The notes under the pieces were generated by a model that saw only the letters and a program-made list of their open reading frames with translations, had not been told where the DNA came from and did no database searches. From Bacteroidota bacterium (lineage in GTDB: Bacteria; Bacteroidota; Bacteroidia; Flavobacteriales_E; Vicingaceae): a stretch of DNA of 64,000 bases. The position numbers and the translations under genes were made by a program. Location of the stretch: assembly GCA_013112545.1 (NCBI GenBank), contig JABFGJ010000002.1, positions 248,001-312,000 of the forward strand, in the 5' to 3' direction. Of this stretch, positions 41,171 through 51,052 are shown in pieces (the stretch's first letter is position 1; each line of letters begins with the position of its first letter).

Positions 41171-41801
41171 AATTGTAATAGTTGATGATCATCAGATATT
41201 TATTGATGGCGTAAAAGAATTGATGAATTCAATAGATGAAATTGAAGTTGTAGGAATAGCAAACAATGGTATCGACCTGATTGATTTATTAACTAAACAG
41301 GAGGCGGATGTTATTTTAATGGATGTAAACATGCCAAAAATGGATGGTATAGAAGCCACAAAATACGTTGTGAAGCATTACCCAGAAACGAAAGTTTTAA
41401 TGCTAACCATGCACGACTCTAGAATGTTTATCGAAAAGCTAATTCGCATTGGCGCGCATGGCTATGTTTTAAAAAATACTGGAAAGGCAGAACTAAAATT
41501 AGCCATTGAAACCGTTCAAAATGGCAAGAATTATTATAGCACAGAAGTAACACAACGCATTATTGAAGGCATGCAAATGAAAGAAAAAGCAATTAAAAAA
41601 ACTGGGAATGTTGAGTTAACTGAACGCGAGAAAGATGTTTTGAAATTAATTGCCCAAGAGCTAACAAGCAATGAAATCGCTGAAAAGCTATTTATAAGCC
41701 ACCATACGGTTGAATCTCATCGAAAAAACTTAATAGCAAAATTGGGCGTAAGAAGTGTAGCTGGCTTGGTAAAATACGCAGTGCAAATAGGTTTAATTTA
41801 A
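41163..41801 (+). CDS. NarL/FixJ-family response regulator
   Basis: The 212-residue regulator has a receiver domain (VDDHQIF, phosphoacceptor in VILMDVNMPKMDG, LTMHDS, VLKNTGK) and a LuxR-type helix-turn-helix (LTEREKDVLKLIAQELTSNE, then EKLFISHHTVESHRKNLIAK). It overlaps the kinase gene by 8 bases and is its cognate partner. Confidence 0.93.
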   Translation: MIRIVIVDDHQIFIDGVKELMNSIDEIEVVGIANNGIDLIDLLTKQEADVILMDVNMPKMDGIEATKYVVKHYPETKVLMLTMHDSRMFIEKLIRIGAHGYVLKNTGKAELKLAIETVQNGKNYYSTEVTQRIIEGMQMKEKAIKKTGNVELTEREKDVLKLIAQELTSNEIAEKLFISHHTVESHRKNLIAKLGVRSVAGLVKYAVQIGLI

Positions 41802-41856
41802 AGCGTAAATTCTTTCTTATGTAACTTCGTTTACAAAACAATAAGCATAAGTAATT

Positions 41857-41864
41857 TACTTTTG
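41857..41864 (+). promoter_or_regulatory. -7 element for the rhodanese gene
   Basis: TACTTTTG fits TANNTTTG and lies 16 bases upstream of the start codon at 41881, so the transcript would have a very short leader. Confidence 0.55.
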
Positions 41865-41880
41865 CCAAAAAATATACATC

Positions 41881-42195
41881 ATGTTTGATAATTTGAAATC
41901 AATGTTTGGAATGGGTACGCCTGTTGATTATAAAACATTAGTAAAAGAAGGAGCCATAATAATAGACGTACGCTCACCAATGGAGTTTCAATGTGGACAC
42001 ATAAAAGGGTCTAAGAATATACCATTAGATCAATTAGAAAGAAAGTTGGCAACATTAAAAAATAAAAATCAAGTTGTGATAACTTGTTGTGCTTCAGGTA
42101 TGCGAAGTGCATCTGCAAAAGGCATTTTAAAATCAAAAGGATATGCAGTTGTACACAATGGCGGTGGCTGGTCTAGCCTGAACAACAAGATATAA
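41881..42195 (+). CDS. Rhodanese-like domain protein
   Basis: The 104-residue single-domain protein has IIDVRSPMEFQCGHIKGSKN (about 29-48) and the active-site loop CCASGMRSASAKG with Cys in the persulfide position. It moves sulfane sulfur between acceptors in the cytoplasm. Length is normal for a stand-alone rhodanese. It has its own promoter. Confidence 0.9.
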   Translation: MFDNLKSMFGMGTPVDYKTLVKEGAIIIDVRSPMEFQCGHIKGSKNIPLDQLERKLATLKNKNQVVITCCASGMRSASAKGILKSKGYAVVHNGGGWSSLNNKI

Positions 42196-42291
42196 AGTTT
42201 AAGCAACTTAGCTTTAAATAATAGGTAAAATAGAAAATCTTCTCAGGTATATTAGATGCTGATATTCTAGAAACTGATTGAATTATGAGGT

Positions 42292-43107
42292 TTAGATTTG
42301 ATCTAGATTGTTAATATAATCATCAACCATTGCAACAGAAATGGCATCAAATACTTCATGATAAGATTCACGATGAATGTATCCTCTTTCTAAAAGGTCT
42401 TTAGCTGTAAAATAAGCTTCTTTTGCAAGTTTAGGAAACCCCAATTTTTGATATGTTAGCCCTTTATAAAAGTAAGCCATAGAACAATTAGGGTATATCT
42501 TAATTGCAACATCAAAATCTTCGATGGCCATTTTGTAGTTCTCTAATCTTAAATGGCTAATGCCTCTATATACGTAGCCATAAACATCTACATGCTCACC
42601 TTCATAGTTAATTAAAGTATTAAATTCATTGATGGCATTGTCGTAATCCTTCATTTGTTTATAGCACAGTCCTTTCAAAAAGTTAATGTGTTCTCCCCAG
42701 CAAAAGTCTGGTTCATTTGGGGTTAAATCGTCATATTCATTTAAGCGAGCAATTGCTCGTTCGTAATCTCGATAATAATACAATAAAAGCCATCCATAGT
42801 AATATCCAATTTCTTTTTTGTCTAAGGAGTATGCTTTTTCAAGCAATGGGAAAGCGATGTGATAGTCACCAATTTTGGTATGCGCCATGGATTTACCTTG
42901 ATAATACTCCGCATTTGTAGAATCAATCGAAATTAATTTGTCGCTGTATTCTTGACGATATCTAGAGCCTTGATAATAAGATTTACGCTGAGTTAAGAGC
43001 GTATTTTCATCCGCTTCTTGTTCTATTTTCTCAGCCTTTTTACAGTTAGAAAATAAAATGCATAAAAGTAAAATACTACTAAGGGAATATTTCAACAACT
43101 TGTCCAT
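42292..43107 (-). CDS. TPR lipoprotein
   Basis: The 271-residue protein has a lipoprotein signal (LLLCILFSNC, residues ~13-22) and about five TPR units (for example AEYYQGKSMAHTKIGDYHIA, YGYVYRGISHLRLENYKMAI). It is a scaffold-type protein in the envelope. The gene starts inside the end of the preceding lipoprotein gene (29-base overlap), so the pair is one operon. Confidence 0.8.
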   Translation of the reverse strand: MDKLLKYSLSSILLLCILFSNCKKAEKIEQEADENTLLTQRKSYYQGSRYRQEYSDKLISIDSTNAEYYQGKSMAHTKIGDYHIAFPLLEKAYSLDKKEIGYYYGWLLLYYYRDYERAIARLNEYDDLTPNEPDFCWGEHINFLKGLCYKQMKDYDNAINEFNTLINYEGEHVDVYGYVYRGISHLRLENYKMAIEDFDVAIKIYPNCSMAYFYKGLTYQKLGFPKLAKEAYFTAKDLLERGYIHRESYHEVFDAISVAMVDDYINNLDQI

Positions 43108-44140
43108 GCTTTATTCTAAAAGTTAAAAATCGATACGTGTCTATCGCTTCTTTTTTGTCGTTTTGTCCTGCATTCCAATCTTTTAAGGATTTGGTGAATT
43201 CAAATATTTGCTCGGATATTTCAGTAGAAAATTCTTTAAGTTGATAATCTTCATCGAATTGCATCATCGAAAATCGACCTGGAATTCCTTGGCAATTGAC
43301 AATAAACTCTATTTTAATTAATCCTGATTCTTTAGCGTTAAGAGGAACTTTATAAAACTGATTTAGCAACTTGTTAATTGTATAAATCCCTCCTTTATAA
43401 AAAGTGCCCTTATAATAATACCGATGCAAAGGATTGCCTCTATATAGGTAGGGATTGCATAGTTGAAAATCTTCTGATAAAAAATCAGAAGTAGTGCTTT
43501 TAACTTTATTATAAGTGATGGTTTTCCATGAATCATTTTGCCAACGCTTAACTTTAAACTGGGTTTCATCAGTTGAAATAACTAATTCAGGAAACCTATA
43601 ATTTCCTGTGCAATCAATGTGGTTTCCTTTTTTGATTAAGAAAGTATGACCTTCAGCTAATGTTATTCCCCAACAAGCTTTTTCAATATATCCCGTTTGT
43701 TTATTTTTAATGATGACATCTGTGTCTGATTTAAATTCAATTTGGTCGAATTCACTTTCCCAAGTATTTTGAATTAAATGTTGCTCGAATTGTTTAATGT
43801 CTATTGGTTTTGCTTGTGCTAAGCGCTGAAAAAACGCTTTGAAGGGGCCATTAAATGTAAAAGATTCTTGATCAAAGGAATAAAAGGCAGAATCAAACTT
43901 CGTAGTATCTATTTGTAATGTTTTGTTTTTAATTTCCCAATTAGTCCAATTCGAATCAGCTTGGTCAATCGTGTAAGCATTGAAGCTGCCATCTTTATTT
44001 GCTATCATTAATCGAGGAATAGGTACATAAACCTCTTTGTCCATTTCATAGGCATTTCCAAGCCAAATGCCTTCAAAACTGGGTTCGTTTTGACATGCTA
44101 CAAAGAGAATAATAAGAAAAAAGGGAAATATTTTTTTCAT
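43079..44140 (-). CDS. Lipoprotein of unknown function
   Basis: A 353-residue protein with lipoprotein signal ending IILFVAC (Cys16). The N-terminal ~120 residues resemble a lipocalin-like or META-like beta domain (FEGIWLGNAYEMD, WEIKNKTLQIDT); the C-terminal part contains a GLIKIEFIVNCQGIPGRFSM segment like TonB C-terminal-like domains. Specific function not recognised. It overlaps the TPR lipoprotein gene by 29 bases. Confidence 0.65.
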   Translation of the reverse strand: MKKIFPFFLIILFVACQNEPSFEGIWLGNAYEMDKEVYVPIPRLMIANKDGSFNAYTIDQADSNWTNWEIKNKTLQIDTTKFDSAFYSFDQESFTFNGPFKAFFQRLAQAKPIDIKQFEQHLIQNTWESEFDQIEFKSDTDVIIKNKQTGYIEKACWGITLAEGHTFLIKKGNHIDCTGNYRFPELVISTDETQFKVKRWQNDSWKTITYNKVKSTTSDFLSEDFQLCNPYLYRGNPLHRYYYKGTFYKGGIYTINKLLNQFYKVPLNAKESGLIKIEFIVNCQGIPGRFSMMQFDEDYQLKEFSTEISEQIFEFTKSLKDWNAGQNDKKEAIDTYRFLTFRIKHGQVVEIFP

Positions 44141-44296
44141 CTATAGAGCAATGATAACTAAAAAAATAATTGTAGTTTGTCAAAAAAGGTTAAAACAGAG
44201 ACTGATAGCTTCTTATAAAAGAATTGTCGAACTTTTTAAATATCCAGTATGTTTTAAAACACATGCTTGCTAATGTGCTAAAGGTATTCTTTGGAT

Positions 44297-46642
44297 TTAT
44301 ATAACGAAATATTTAGTTTTCACTGTTTTTCCTGCTTTTTTAACTTGAATGATGTAATTTCCTTTTTTTAAACTTAAACCATTAAGAATTTCGGTTTCGA
44401 AGCTTTTATTATCTAAACCCATGTGAATTTTTCTGTTTAGAATTACTTTACCTGATAAATCGATAAGTTCGATTAAATAATCGCCAGATGCGAAGTTTTC
44501 AAACAACAAGAAAATTAATTTCCCATCTCCTGGATTGGGAAAAATACTCAACGATTCAGTTGTAGAATAATTTGTCGATTTGTTTATTAAAACAGGATCA
44601 AAAGTCCGGCAACTTCCATCAAAATCAGTTTGTTTTAATCGATAATAACTTATGTCAGGATAAGGAGATTCGTCAATTGAGAAATATTTTAATGGTTTCG
44701 CAGAATTGCCAGCACCTTTGATTTCAGCAACAATTTTCCAATCTATACAATCTAATGATTTCTCAATGGTAAAGAAATGGTTGTTTATTTCAGACATGGT
44801 TTCCCAAGTTAATTCAACATGCTTGCTACTATTGAGTTCAGCGTTAAAGTGTTTGAGAATTATAGGTAAAGGTGTGTCGTCTTTGTCAGTAGAGCCAATA
44901 CTTAGGCCTTGGCTATTAAAAATTGAAACTCCAGTCCATTGAAAAATTTTACCGGATAAATTTACTGCTCCAGAAATGATTGATGTTCCAGGCTCATCAT
45001 TAAATTCTCCATCCCCATCTGCATCTATTAACAACCGAAGGTCAGCTGCATCTATCGATCCACCTATATTTGTCATGTCTATAATTATAGTCACAGTGCC
45101 TACATCTCCTGTTTCACTAAATCGCCATCTTCTTTCAACTCTAGATTCAATTCCAGTAGGTAAGTCAGTAACTAGATATGAATCAAGAGCCCCATTATCA
45201 TGCCCCCAAAACAAATATTCATTATTCCCTAAATTAGAGGGAGATTTTATCCGAATAATTCCAGTTCCTTGAGCGTCTTCATGTTTGCTACCATCTGCCG
45301 CTTGTCCAATTCCTGCAACATCGTAATCATAATCCCCATTTGCAGGGTTGTCTTCATCATATAAATCAGAATTTATACTTATACTTCCATATTTGGAACT
45401 CAAATAATTATCTACAATGTTTATTTGAGCAGCATTTAATTTATTTTCAAATAAAATCACTTCCATAATATCGCCACTTGCTTCATCTACAGTAGTTGAG
45501 TTTTCTCCTATTCGATCGTAGGGAATACCTGCAGCACTAGAGCCAACTCCAACATTGCTTTGTCCATTATTTACTCGTATAGTAATGTTGCTTGAGGCAC
45601 TTGTTTTGTGAAAACTATACAATGCTACACTTCCAAAAATGCTGCTGAGGCTAGAGGTGTAATCTGCAATGCCATATCTTGTGAAGCCAACTAGCCCAGT
45701 ATTCGAATATTGTTCTATTCTTAAAGAGTAAGTTGGATTGTCAAAAAGTAAGGCGTTTTGTCCCGGATCAACTGCTTTTGTAACAAAAAAAGCACTAGCA
45801 TCTGAATAACTGCCAGAAGATGCACCAATTAAATATTCAGCATTTGCAGAGGCCGCATTAAATTTAACAGCTTTATAAGTTCCTGAAGAATTATACGTTG
45901 GTCTGTTATTCCCTGTGTTGGTATAATTATTAGAATTACCACTATAATCAGCCCAAGTTGAAACCCTAGAATTGTTAGCTGGATTATCTGTAAAATCATT
46001 ATCTGCATCTAAGTCATCGGCTCTAAGCCACACTTTTAAATCTCCTGTTCCATCAATATCTCCAACACCCCCTGGTCCTAAATGTCCATTTGGAATTGGA
46101 GTTCCTTGGACTAGAATGTTGTCGAAAATAAGGCGTTCATTTCCAGAGTTATTTAATAATTTTACAACAATTATAAGACTTGTAGCATTTAGATTAGTTA
46201 TTGAATTAGTCACGGCATTAAAGTTTCCATCGCCATTTCCAGCTCCAAATTCTACATTTCCACTGCCGATATTATAATAAGTTTCAATATAGTCTCCTGC
46301 TTCACAGTTTACTTCTTTTAAACTTATAGAAATAGAAACATTTGTGTAGCCAGAAATTGTTATCGTTTCTGAAGTCCAAGTCATTATTCCATTTGTATTT
46401 CTACCTGACATGGAGTAGTTTCCAGAAAGCACGTTATCAGACTCTACGCGCCACCAATTAGATGGGCTACCAGTTTTAGTCCAATCTGCACCGCTGGGTA
46501 AATTGTTGTCTTGTGCGGTTTCATCATTATCAGAATACCCAGTTTCAAAATTCTCACTCCAGATTGTCGTTTGAGCTAAAAAATTTGAAATAAATAAAAG
46601 GTTGAAAAAAAGTAGAAAGATATATTGTAAAGGTAATTTCAT
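44297..46642 (-). CDS. Secreted protein with T9SS type A sorting domain
   Basis: The start at 46642 (MKLPLQYIFLLFF) is preferred because it begins the signal peptide; an ATG 24 bases upstream is less likely. The ~781-residue protein has an N-terminal jelly-roll domain (about 25-180), a concanavalin/LamG-like domain (about 195-420, LKVWLRADDLDAD...FTDNPANNSRVSTWADYSG), a domain with a D-rich metal site (LLIDADGDGEFNDEPG), a fibronectin-like module (ELTWETMSEINNHFFTIEKS) and a sorting domain (LSIFPNPGDGKLIF). It is exported and surface-bound; the ligand is unknown. Confidence 0.85.
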   Translation of the reverse strand: MKLPLQYIFLLFFNLLFISNFLAQTTIWSENFETGYSDNDETAQDNNLPSGADWTKTGSPSNWWRVESDNVLSGNYSMSGRNTNGIMTWTSETITISGYTNVSISISLKEVNCEAGDYIETYYNIGSGNVEFGAGNGDGNFNAVTNSITNLNATSLIIVVKLLNNSGNERLIFDNILVQGTPIPNGHLGPGGVGDIDGTGDLKVWLRADDLDADNDFTDNPANNSRVSTWADYSGNSNNYTNTGNNRPTYNSSGTYKAVKFNAASANAEYLIGASSGSYSDASAFFVTKAVDPGQNALLFDNPTYSLRIEQYSNTGLVGFTRYGIADYTSSLSSIFGSVALYSFHKTSASSNITIRVNNGQSNVGVGSSAAGIPYDRIGENSTTVDEASGDIMEVILFENKLNAAQINIVDNYLSSKYGSISINSDLYDEDNPANGDYDYDVAGIGQAADGSKHEDAQGTGIIRIKSPSNLGNNEYLFWGHDNGALDSYLVTDLPTGIESRVERRWRFSETGDVGTVTIIIDMTNIGGSIDAADLRLLIDADGDGEFNDEPGTSIISGAVNLSGKIFQWTGVSIFNSQGLSIGSTDKDDTPLPIILKHFNAELNSSKHVELTWETMSEINNHFFTIEKSLDCIDWKIVAEIKGAGNSAKPLKYFSIDESPYPDISYYRLKQTDFDGSCRTFDPVLINKSTNYSTTESLSIFPNPGDGKLIFLLFENFASGDYLIELIDLSGKVILNRKIHMGLDNKSFETEILNGLSLKKGNYIIQVKKAGKTVKTKYFVI

Positions 46643-46741
46643 TATATCATTGAAAATATAAGTCAATTAAATACATATCTATTTGATAAGTAGGCTTGCT
46701 TATTAAACTCCAAAATTATGTAATTATCTTCACATTTTATT

Positions 46742-46963
46742 CTATTCAATTTCTTCTACCTCATTGATTTCTATGTCATTTTTTCCTGTTTTGCATTTAG
46801 AAAGTTCAGCACTGACATTTAATAATTGAGCTTCTGTAGCTTCCAATTTTATTTTCATAGCTTCTATTTCTTTAGAGCTATCTTTAGTGCATTTATCTTT
46901 GCAATTGCTACTACATGACATTAATAATGCAATAGCTGGTAAAATTATAAGGTGCTTTTTCAT
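46742..46963 (-). CDS. Small lipoprotein
   Basis: The 73-residue protein has a signal ending IALLMSC (Cys17), then a Cys-rich start (SSNCKDKCTKDSSKE) and a heptad-like helix (about 33-58). It resembles a short Lpp-like coiled lipoprotein, but this is shape only. It overlaps the end of the patatin gene by 4 bases and is probably co-transcribed with it. Confidence 0.6.
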   Translation of the reverse strand: MKKHLIILPAIALLMSCSSNCKDKCTKDSSKEIEAMKIKLEATEAQLLNVSAELSKCKTGKNDIEINEVEEIE

Positions 46964-49206
46964 TGGAGTAATTCTTTTAATTTGTCTTCAACTTCTTTGT
47001 TTTGTGGCATTTGAATGCTAGAGAAAATGAGTCTTTTTTCTTTTGCAGTCAGGTGCCAACTTAATGAGATATTCTGTTTTTTGCTTTTGTTTAACTGATA
47101 ATTCAAAATTTCTACTGGGCCATTATACCAAGAAGTGGTGTATTCTAATAATTCATCATTATTGTAATCTTGAATTTGGAATAAATTACCATACAAACTT
47201 CCAAAAGGAGAAAGCATCTCACTAGCAATAGAGCGTTTAGTGTTGGTGTGTGCTATAGTGATGTCTTTCAAACCATCTCTTATTTGAAGGATGATGATTC
47301 CTGAAGTATTGATTTCTAACCAATCTTTCAATTCGTAAATAAATTTTACTGTTGTTTTTATTCCATAGTTATCTCTCATCCCTGAATCAAATATTTCAAG
47401 TTTTGGATCAGTTGGCAAACTAACCGTTGGCATGATATAAGGGAAAGAAGCATTTGCTCGTAATACACTTAAAAATCGAATATTCTCAGCTTGGTTTTTT
47501 TCAAATAAACTCAAATACTCAACATTTTCAGTGTCAAATATTTTGCTATGAGCAGCTTGGCAGATGTATGAAATTCGCTGAGAAGATATTAACATTCTTC
47601 TACCATCATTGATGATTGAAGGTGAAAAAATCATCATGGGAATAAGTCCCTCGCTTACTGGTTTATTATAATAACTAAGTGGCTTGTCTAATAATTTATT
47701 TGTGATTTGATTTAAGCTATTTTCAAAGGCATAACCTCGATCTTTCCAGTAAGTATCTGAGTTGTAATCAAACCTACCAGTTCTTATCAACATGTCGTTT
47801 ACGGCTAGTGTAAAAAACACAGGATTCAGTAAATCTCGCTCCATATTGGCAGCATATTTTTTTTGAAATCTATCTTGAGTTCCATTGATTTTATCTTGTA
47901 GTGCTAACTCTCGATAATACGCTGAACCAATCATACCTCCTGAAGAACCAGTGTTTAATAATGTGTGATTGTAAAGTTTTCCGGATGTGATGCTGTCTAA
48001 ATGTTGCAACGCAATCATTGACCATAACATAGCTCTAGAACCACCGCCACTAGTAGCAATAAATACAGCTTTAGGCTTTTTGTCTTTTGATTTTTTCCAA
48101 TTACTAAGTTGTTTTTTAGTGCTTTTAATATCTTGCTTAACTGCTTCATCAGAAACGATCAATTGCTCATTATCATAAGTCACAGGATTATCATATTTTA
48201 ATCCATATAGTCGGTTTTCAAAATAATAAGAGTCGTATTTAGATAATTGATTTAAACCTACAAAAAATACAAGAATCACTAAAAGCGTCCAACCTCTTAA
48301 CCACGACCTTAAAGCGCTGCTTGCCATTAAAGCCATTGTAATGACCATAATAATGGTTGAGCCTGCAGGAATAATAAAAGCATCAACCTCTCTAAACCAA
48401 CCCAAGGCTAGTATAGAAATAATAACAGCTATTTCAAAAAAAGAAGCGTTTACATGATTTTGACGAAACACTTTGGTCAACATTTCATAGTCGTAATGTG
48501 AAAAAGGACGAGTAGCTTTTAAGCGGAACCTTGAACCAATGTAGGATTCAACTCGCCATGTTTTTTCAAGAACTTCCTTGTTATACCAGTTTCTTTCTTT
48601 TTTATGTAGCAAAAGCCTTGCTGGTTCTTCTCCATCGGTATCAGAGCCCATTACTTTGGCCAATTCTTTTCCAAATAACTTTTCTAAATCTTTGTTGGTA
48701 GCCATAAAGTATAGCATGGATATAGAAACAAAAATGATGTAACCAGCAATAAATCCAGCCAAAAATTTAATTATTTCAGTTCTTGAATAACTTTCATATT
48801 GATCTAAGAAATTATAGGTGCAATACAAATATGTAAGAATAAATAAAAGTGGCAAAAAGGAATTGTTGATGCAGTACTTAAAAAATGGTTTTGATAATGT
48901 GGCTAAAAATGGAAACCGAAAACCATTCATGATATAACTCGAGATATTGAAAGCCATTACAAAACTGCCCAATGCAAAACCGACAATTCCATAACTCCAA
49001 ATGCTAAGCTCTCCTAGATATTCAGGCTCTAAGAAAAGCAAAGGGACTCCGTATTTATTGCCAATTTGCTGAAAAATGGTTAGAAATAAAAGCAACCAAA
49101 ACAAGAGTAATTGTTGGTTTTTTTTGAAGTGAACAAAAAGTAATTGTAGGGGAAAAAAATAGACCACCTTTAACAAGAAAGATTTAGTAAGGGGTCTTTT
49201 TTTCAT
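46960..49206 (-). CDS. Membrane-anchored patatin-like phospholipase
   Basis: The 748-residue protein has about seven transmembrane segments in two groups (residues ~15-165 and ~255-315) followed by a patatin domain. The oxyanion-hole loop is GGGSRAML, the nucleophile elbow GSSGG, and the catalytic Asp lies in DSGMRDNYG near residue 610. It should hydrolyse lipid acyl esters, with the catalytic part on one side of the inner membrane. Unusually long for a patatin because of the membrane half. A small lipoprotein gene overlaps its end. Confidence 0.85.
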   Translation of the reverse strand: MKKRPLTKSFLLKVVYFFPLQLLFVHFKKNQQLLLFWLLLFLTIFQQIGNKYGVPLLFLEPEYLGELSIWSYGIVGFALGSFVMAFNISSYIMNGFRFPFLATLSKPFFKYCINNSFLPLLFILTYLYCTYNFLDQYESYSRTEIIKFLAGFIAGYIIFVSISMLYFMATNKDLEKLFGKELAKVMGSDTDGEEPARLLLHKKERNWYNKEVLEKTWRVESYIGSRFRLKATRPFSHYDYEMLTKVFRQNHVNASFFEIAVIISILALGWFREVDAFIIPAGSTIIMVITMALMASSALRSWLRGWTLLVILVFFVGLNQLSKYDSYYFENRLYGLKYDNPVTYDNEQLIVSDEAVKQDIKSTKKQLSNWKKSKDKKPKAVFIATSGGGSRAMLWSMIALQHLDSITSGKLYNHTLLNTGSSGGMIGSAYYRELALQDKINGTQDRFQKKYAANMERDLLNPVFFTLAVNDMLIRTGRFDYNSDTYWKDRGYAFENSLNQITNKLLDKPLSYYNKPVSEGLIPMMIFSPSIINDGRRMLISSQRISYICQAAHSKIFDTENVEYLSLFEKNQAENIRFLSVLRANASFPYIMPTVSLPTDPKLEIFDSGMRDNYGIKTTVKFIYELKDWLEINTSGIIILQIRDGLKDITIAHTNTKRSIASEMLSPFGSLYGNLFQIQDYNNDELLEYTTSWYNGPVEILNYQLNKSKKQNISLSWHLTAKEKRLIFSSIQMPQNKEVEDKLKELLQ

Positions 49207-49211
49207 TTGTT

Positions 49212-50210
49212 TTAATCGTTAATTGCAAGTTCCAAGATACGTTTTTTCATGTCAAATTCTTCTAAACTAGCTAAACCAAGTTTTTGTATTGCATTTTTTA
49301 ATATTTCTTCTTCACTAGCTTTATTTTCAGGCCAGTAGAAATGCCCTGCTTCTAATAAGGTTCGTTTTGGTATCAAACCGATTAGCTCCGAACCCCTAAG
49401 TTCTAGCTTATAATTTAGGGCAATTTCTCTTGTTGTTTCATATACAACATGTATGGGCGTTATTTTATAATCAACTAAATTGATAGAGACCTGGGCTAAA
49501 TCAAATTCGGGAATGAACCAACCCAAAGCTTTTACTGCTTTTAGTTTTCCTGGTTTATAGATTGTTTTGCCATTTTCTTTACCAATCGGCCTACCGAGTT
49601 CACGAAGGTCATAGGCTATCTCTTGCGCTAATTTTGGGTCTTTGGTATTGAGGTTTATGTTGTAAGCAACCAATAAGTCTCTTGCTCCAGTAACTAATGC
49701 TCCAAATTTTGGATTGAATGTTTTGCCATAATCAGGAATTGATTTTTGGGTTAACATACGCTCTTCTAGTTTTTCGTAATTGCCAATTCGGTGGAACGCT
49801 AAATTTTTCCGCTTTGGACTTGATGCTGACTTTTCATATAAGTAAACTGGAATATCTAAAGTCTTATTGATTCTTTCAGCAAACTTTTTTGTTTCTTCAA
49901 TCAATTCTTCCATGCTTATTCCAGAAATAGGCACAAAAGGACAAACATCACAAGCGCCAATTCGAGGGTGTGTTCCCTTTTGGGTTCGCATGTCTATTAG
50001 CTGTTGAGCAACTTTGATAGCTTGAAATGCAGCTTCAAAAACCACCTCTAATTCTCCAATAAATGTAAATACAGTTCTATTGGCTGAAACTCCAGTACTT
50101 TGATGCAATAATTTTACTCCATGAATAGAAGAGATGCTAGCTGCAATGGCCTTTAATGTCGCATTGTTTTGCCCCTCACTAAAATTCGGAATACATTCGA
50201 TTATTTTCAT
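49212..50210 (-). CDS. ftcD: Glutamate formimidoyltransferase
   Basis: The 332-residue enzyme transfers the formimino group from N-formimidoyl-glutamate to tetrahydrofolate in histidine degradation. Family features are IECIPNFSEGQN at the start, GVKLLHQSTGVSANRTVFTF, HPRIGACDVCPFVPISG (substrate-binding His) and LGLASLEEFD near the end. It is the transferase domain alone, without cyclodeaminase. It follows hutI and hutG on the same strand but is separated from hutG by an 840-bp repeat-filled gap. hutH and hutU are not in the window. Confidence 0.92.
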   Translation of the reverse strand: MKIIECIPNFSEGQNNATLKAIAASISSIHGVKLLHQSTGVSANRTVFTFIGELEVVFEAAFQAIKVAQQLIDMRTQKGTHPRIGACDVCPFVPISGISMEELIEETKKFAERINKTLDIPVYLYEKSASSPKRKNLAFHRIGNYEKLEERMLTQKSIPDYGKTFNPKFGALVTGARDLLVAYNINLNTKDPKLAQEIAYDLRELGRPIGKENGKTIYKPGKLKAVKALGWFIPEFDLAQVSINLVDYKITPIHVVYETTREIALNYKLELRGSELIGLIPKRTLLEAGHFYWPENKASEEEILKNAIQKLGLASLEEFDMKKRILELAIND

Positions 50211-50299
50211 TTTTTGCTTCGATCACTAGTACTACAAATATGCGCAAATCTTTGTTGTTTTTTTAGTTTTATTCCCTTCATCGCCGTTAAACTCCCGTA

Positions 50300-51020
50300 A
50301 ATCTTAAGAGAGATATTTCGTATTCTTTCTGCGCTAATCAGCGTAATCTGCCGGAGAAATTTTATGAGTTGAATAATTCCCGCTAATCTCGCAAATCTTC
50401 GCGGATATTAAGAGTGATATTTCGTATTCTATCTGCGCTAATCAGTGCAATCTGCGGGAGAAATTTATGAGTTGAATAATTCCCGCTAATCTCGCAAATC
50501 TTCGCAGATATTAAGGGAGATTAATTTTGTATTCTTTCCGTGTATATCAGCGTAATCTGCGGGAGAAATTTTATGAGTTGAATAATTCCCGCTAATCTCA
50601 CAAACCTTCGCGGATATTAAGAGTGATATTTCGTATTCTTTCTGCGCTAATCAGCGTAATCTGCCGGAGAAATTTTATGAGTTGAATAATTCCCGCTAAT
50701 CTCGCAAATCTTCGCAGATATTAAGGGAGATTAATTTTATATTCTTTCCGTGTATATCAGCGTAATCTGCGGAAAAAATATTTATGGGCTTTATAATTCC
50801 AGAGTTGATTAATTCCCGCTGATCTCACAAATCTTCGCAGATATTAAGGGAGATTAATTTTGTATTCTTTCTGCGCTAATCAGTGCAATCTGCGGGAGAA
50901 ATTTTATGAGTTGATTAATTCCCGCTAATCTTGCAAATTTACGCAGATATTAAGAGAGATATTTCGTATTCTATCTGCGTTAATCAGTGCAATCTGCGGG
51001 AGAAATACTTTGAGTCTTAT
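50300..51020. repeat. Seven-copy degenerate tandem repeat (~104 bp)
   Basis: About seven copies of a ~104-bp unit fill the ftcD-hutG gap. Each contains TCTGCGCTAATCAGCGTAAT (variants), CTGCGGGAGAAATTTTATGA, TTCCCGCTAATCTCGCAAAT and CTTCGCAGATATTAAG. Two subtypes alternate in part: one with GATATTTCGTATTC, the other with GATTAATTTTGTATTC. A related single copy is at 55830-55920. The unit holds GC-rich complementary pieces (CTGCG.../...CGCAG) that can pair. Confidence 0.85.
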
Positions 51021-51052
51021 TTCTGCGGTGAATCTTAGGAATTTGAGTTTGT

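Noticed and set aside
50300-51020. Regularly spaced repeats suggesting a CRISPR array
   Set aside because: The whole ~104-bp unit is conserved, there are no unique spacers of even length, and no cas gene is present.
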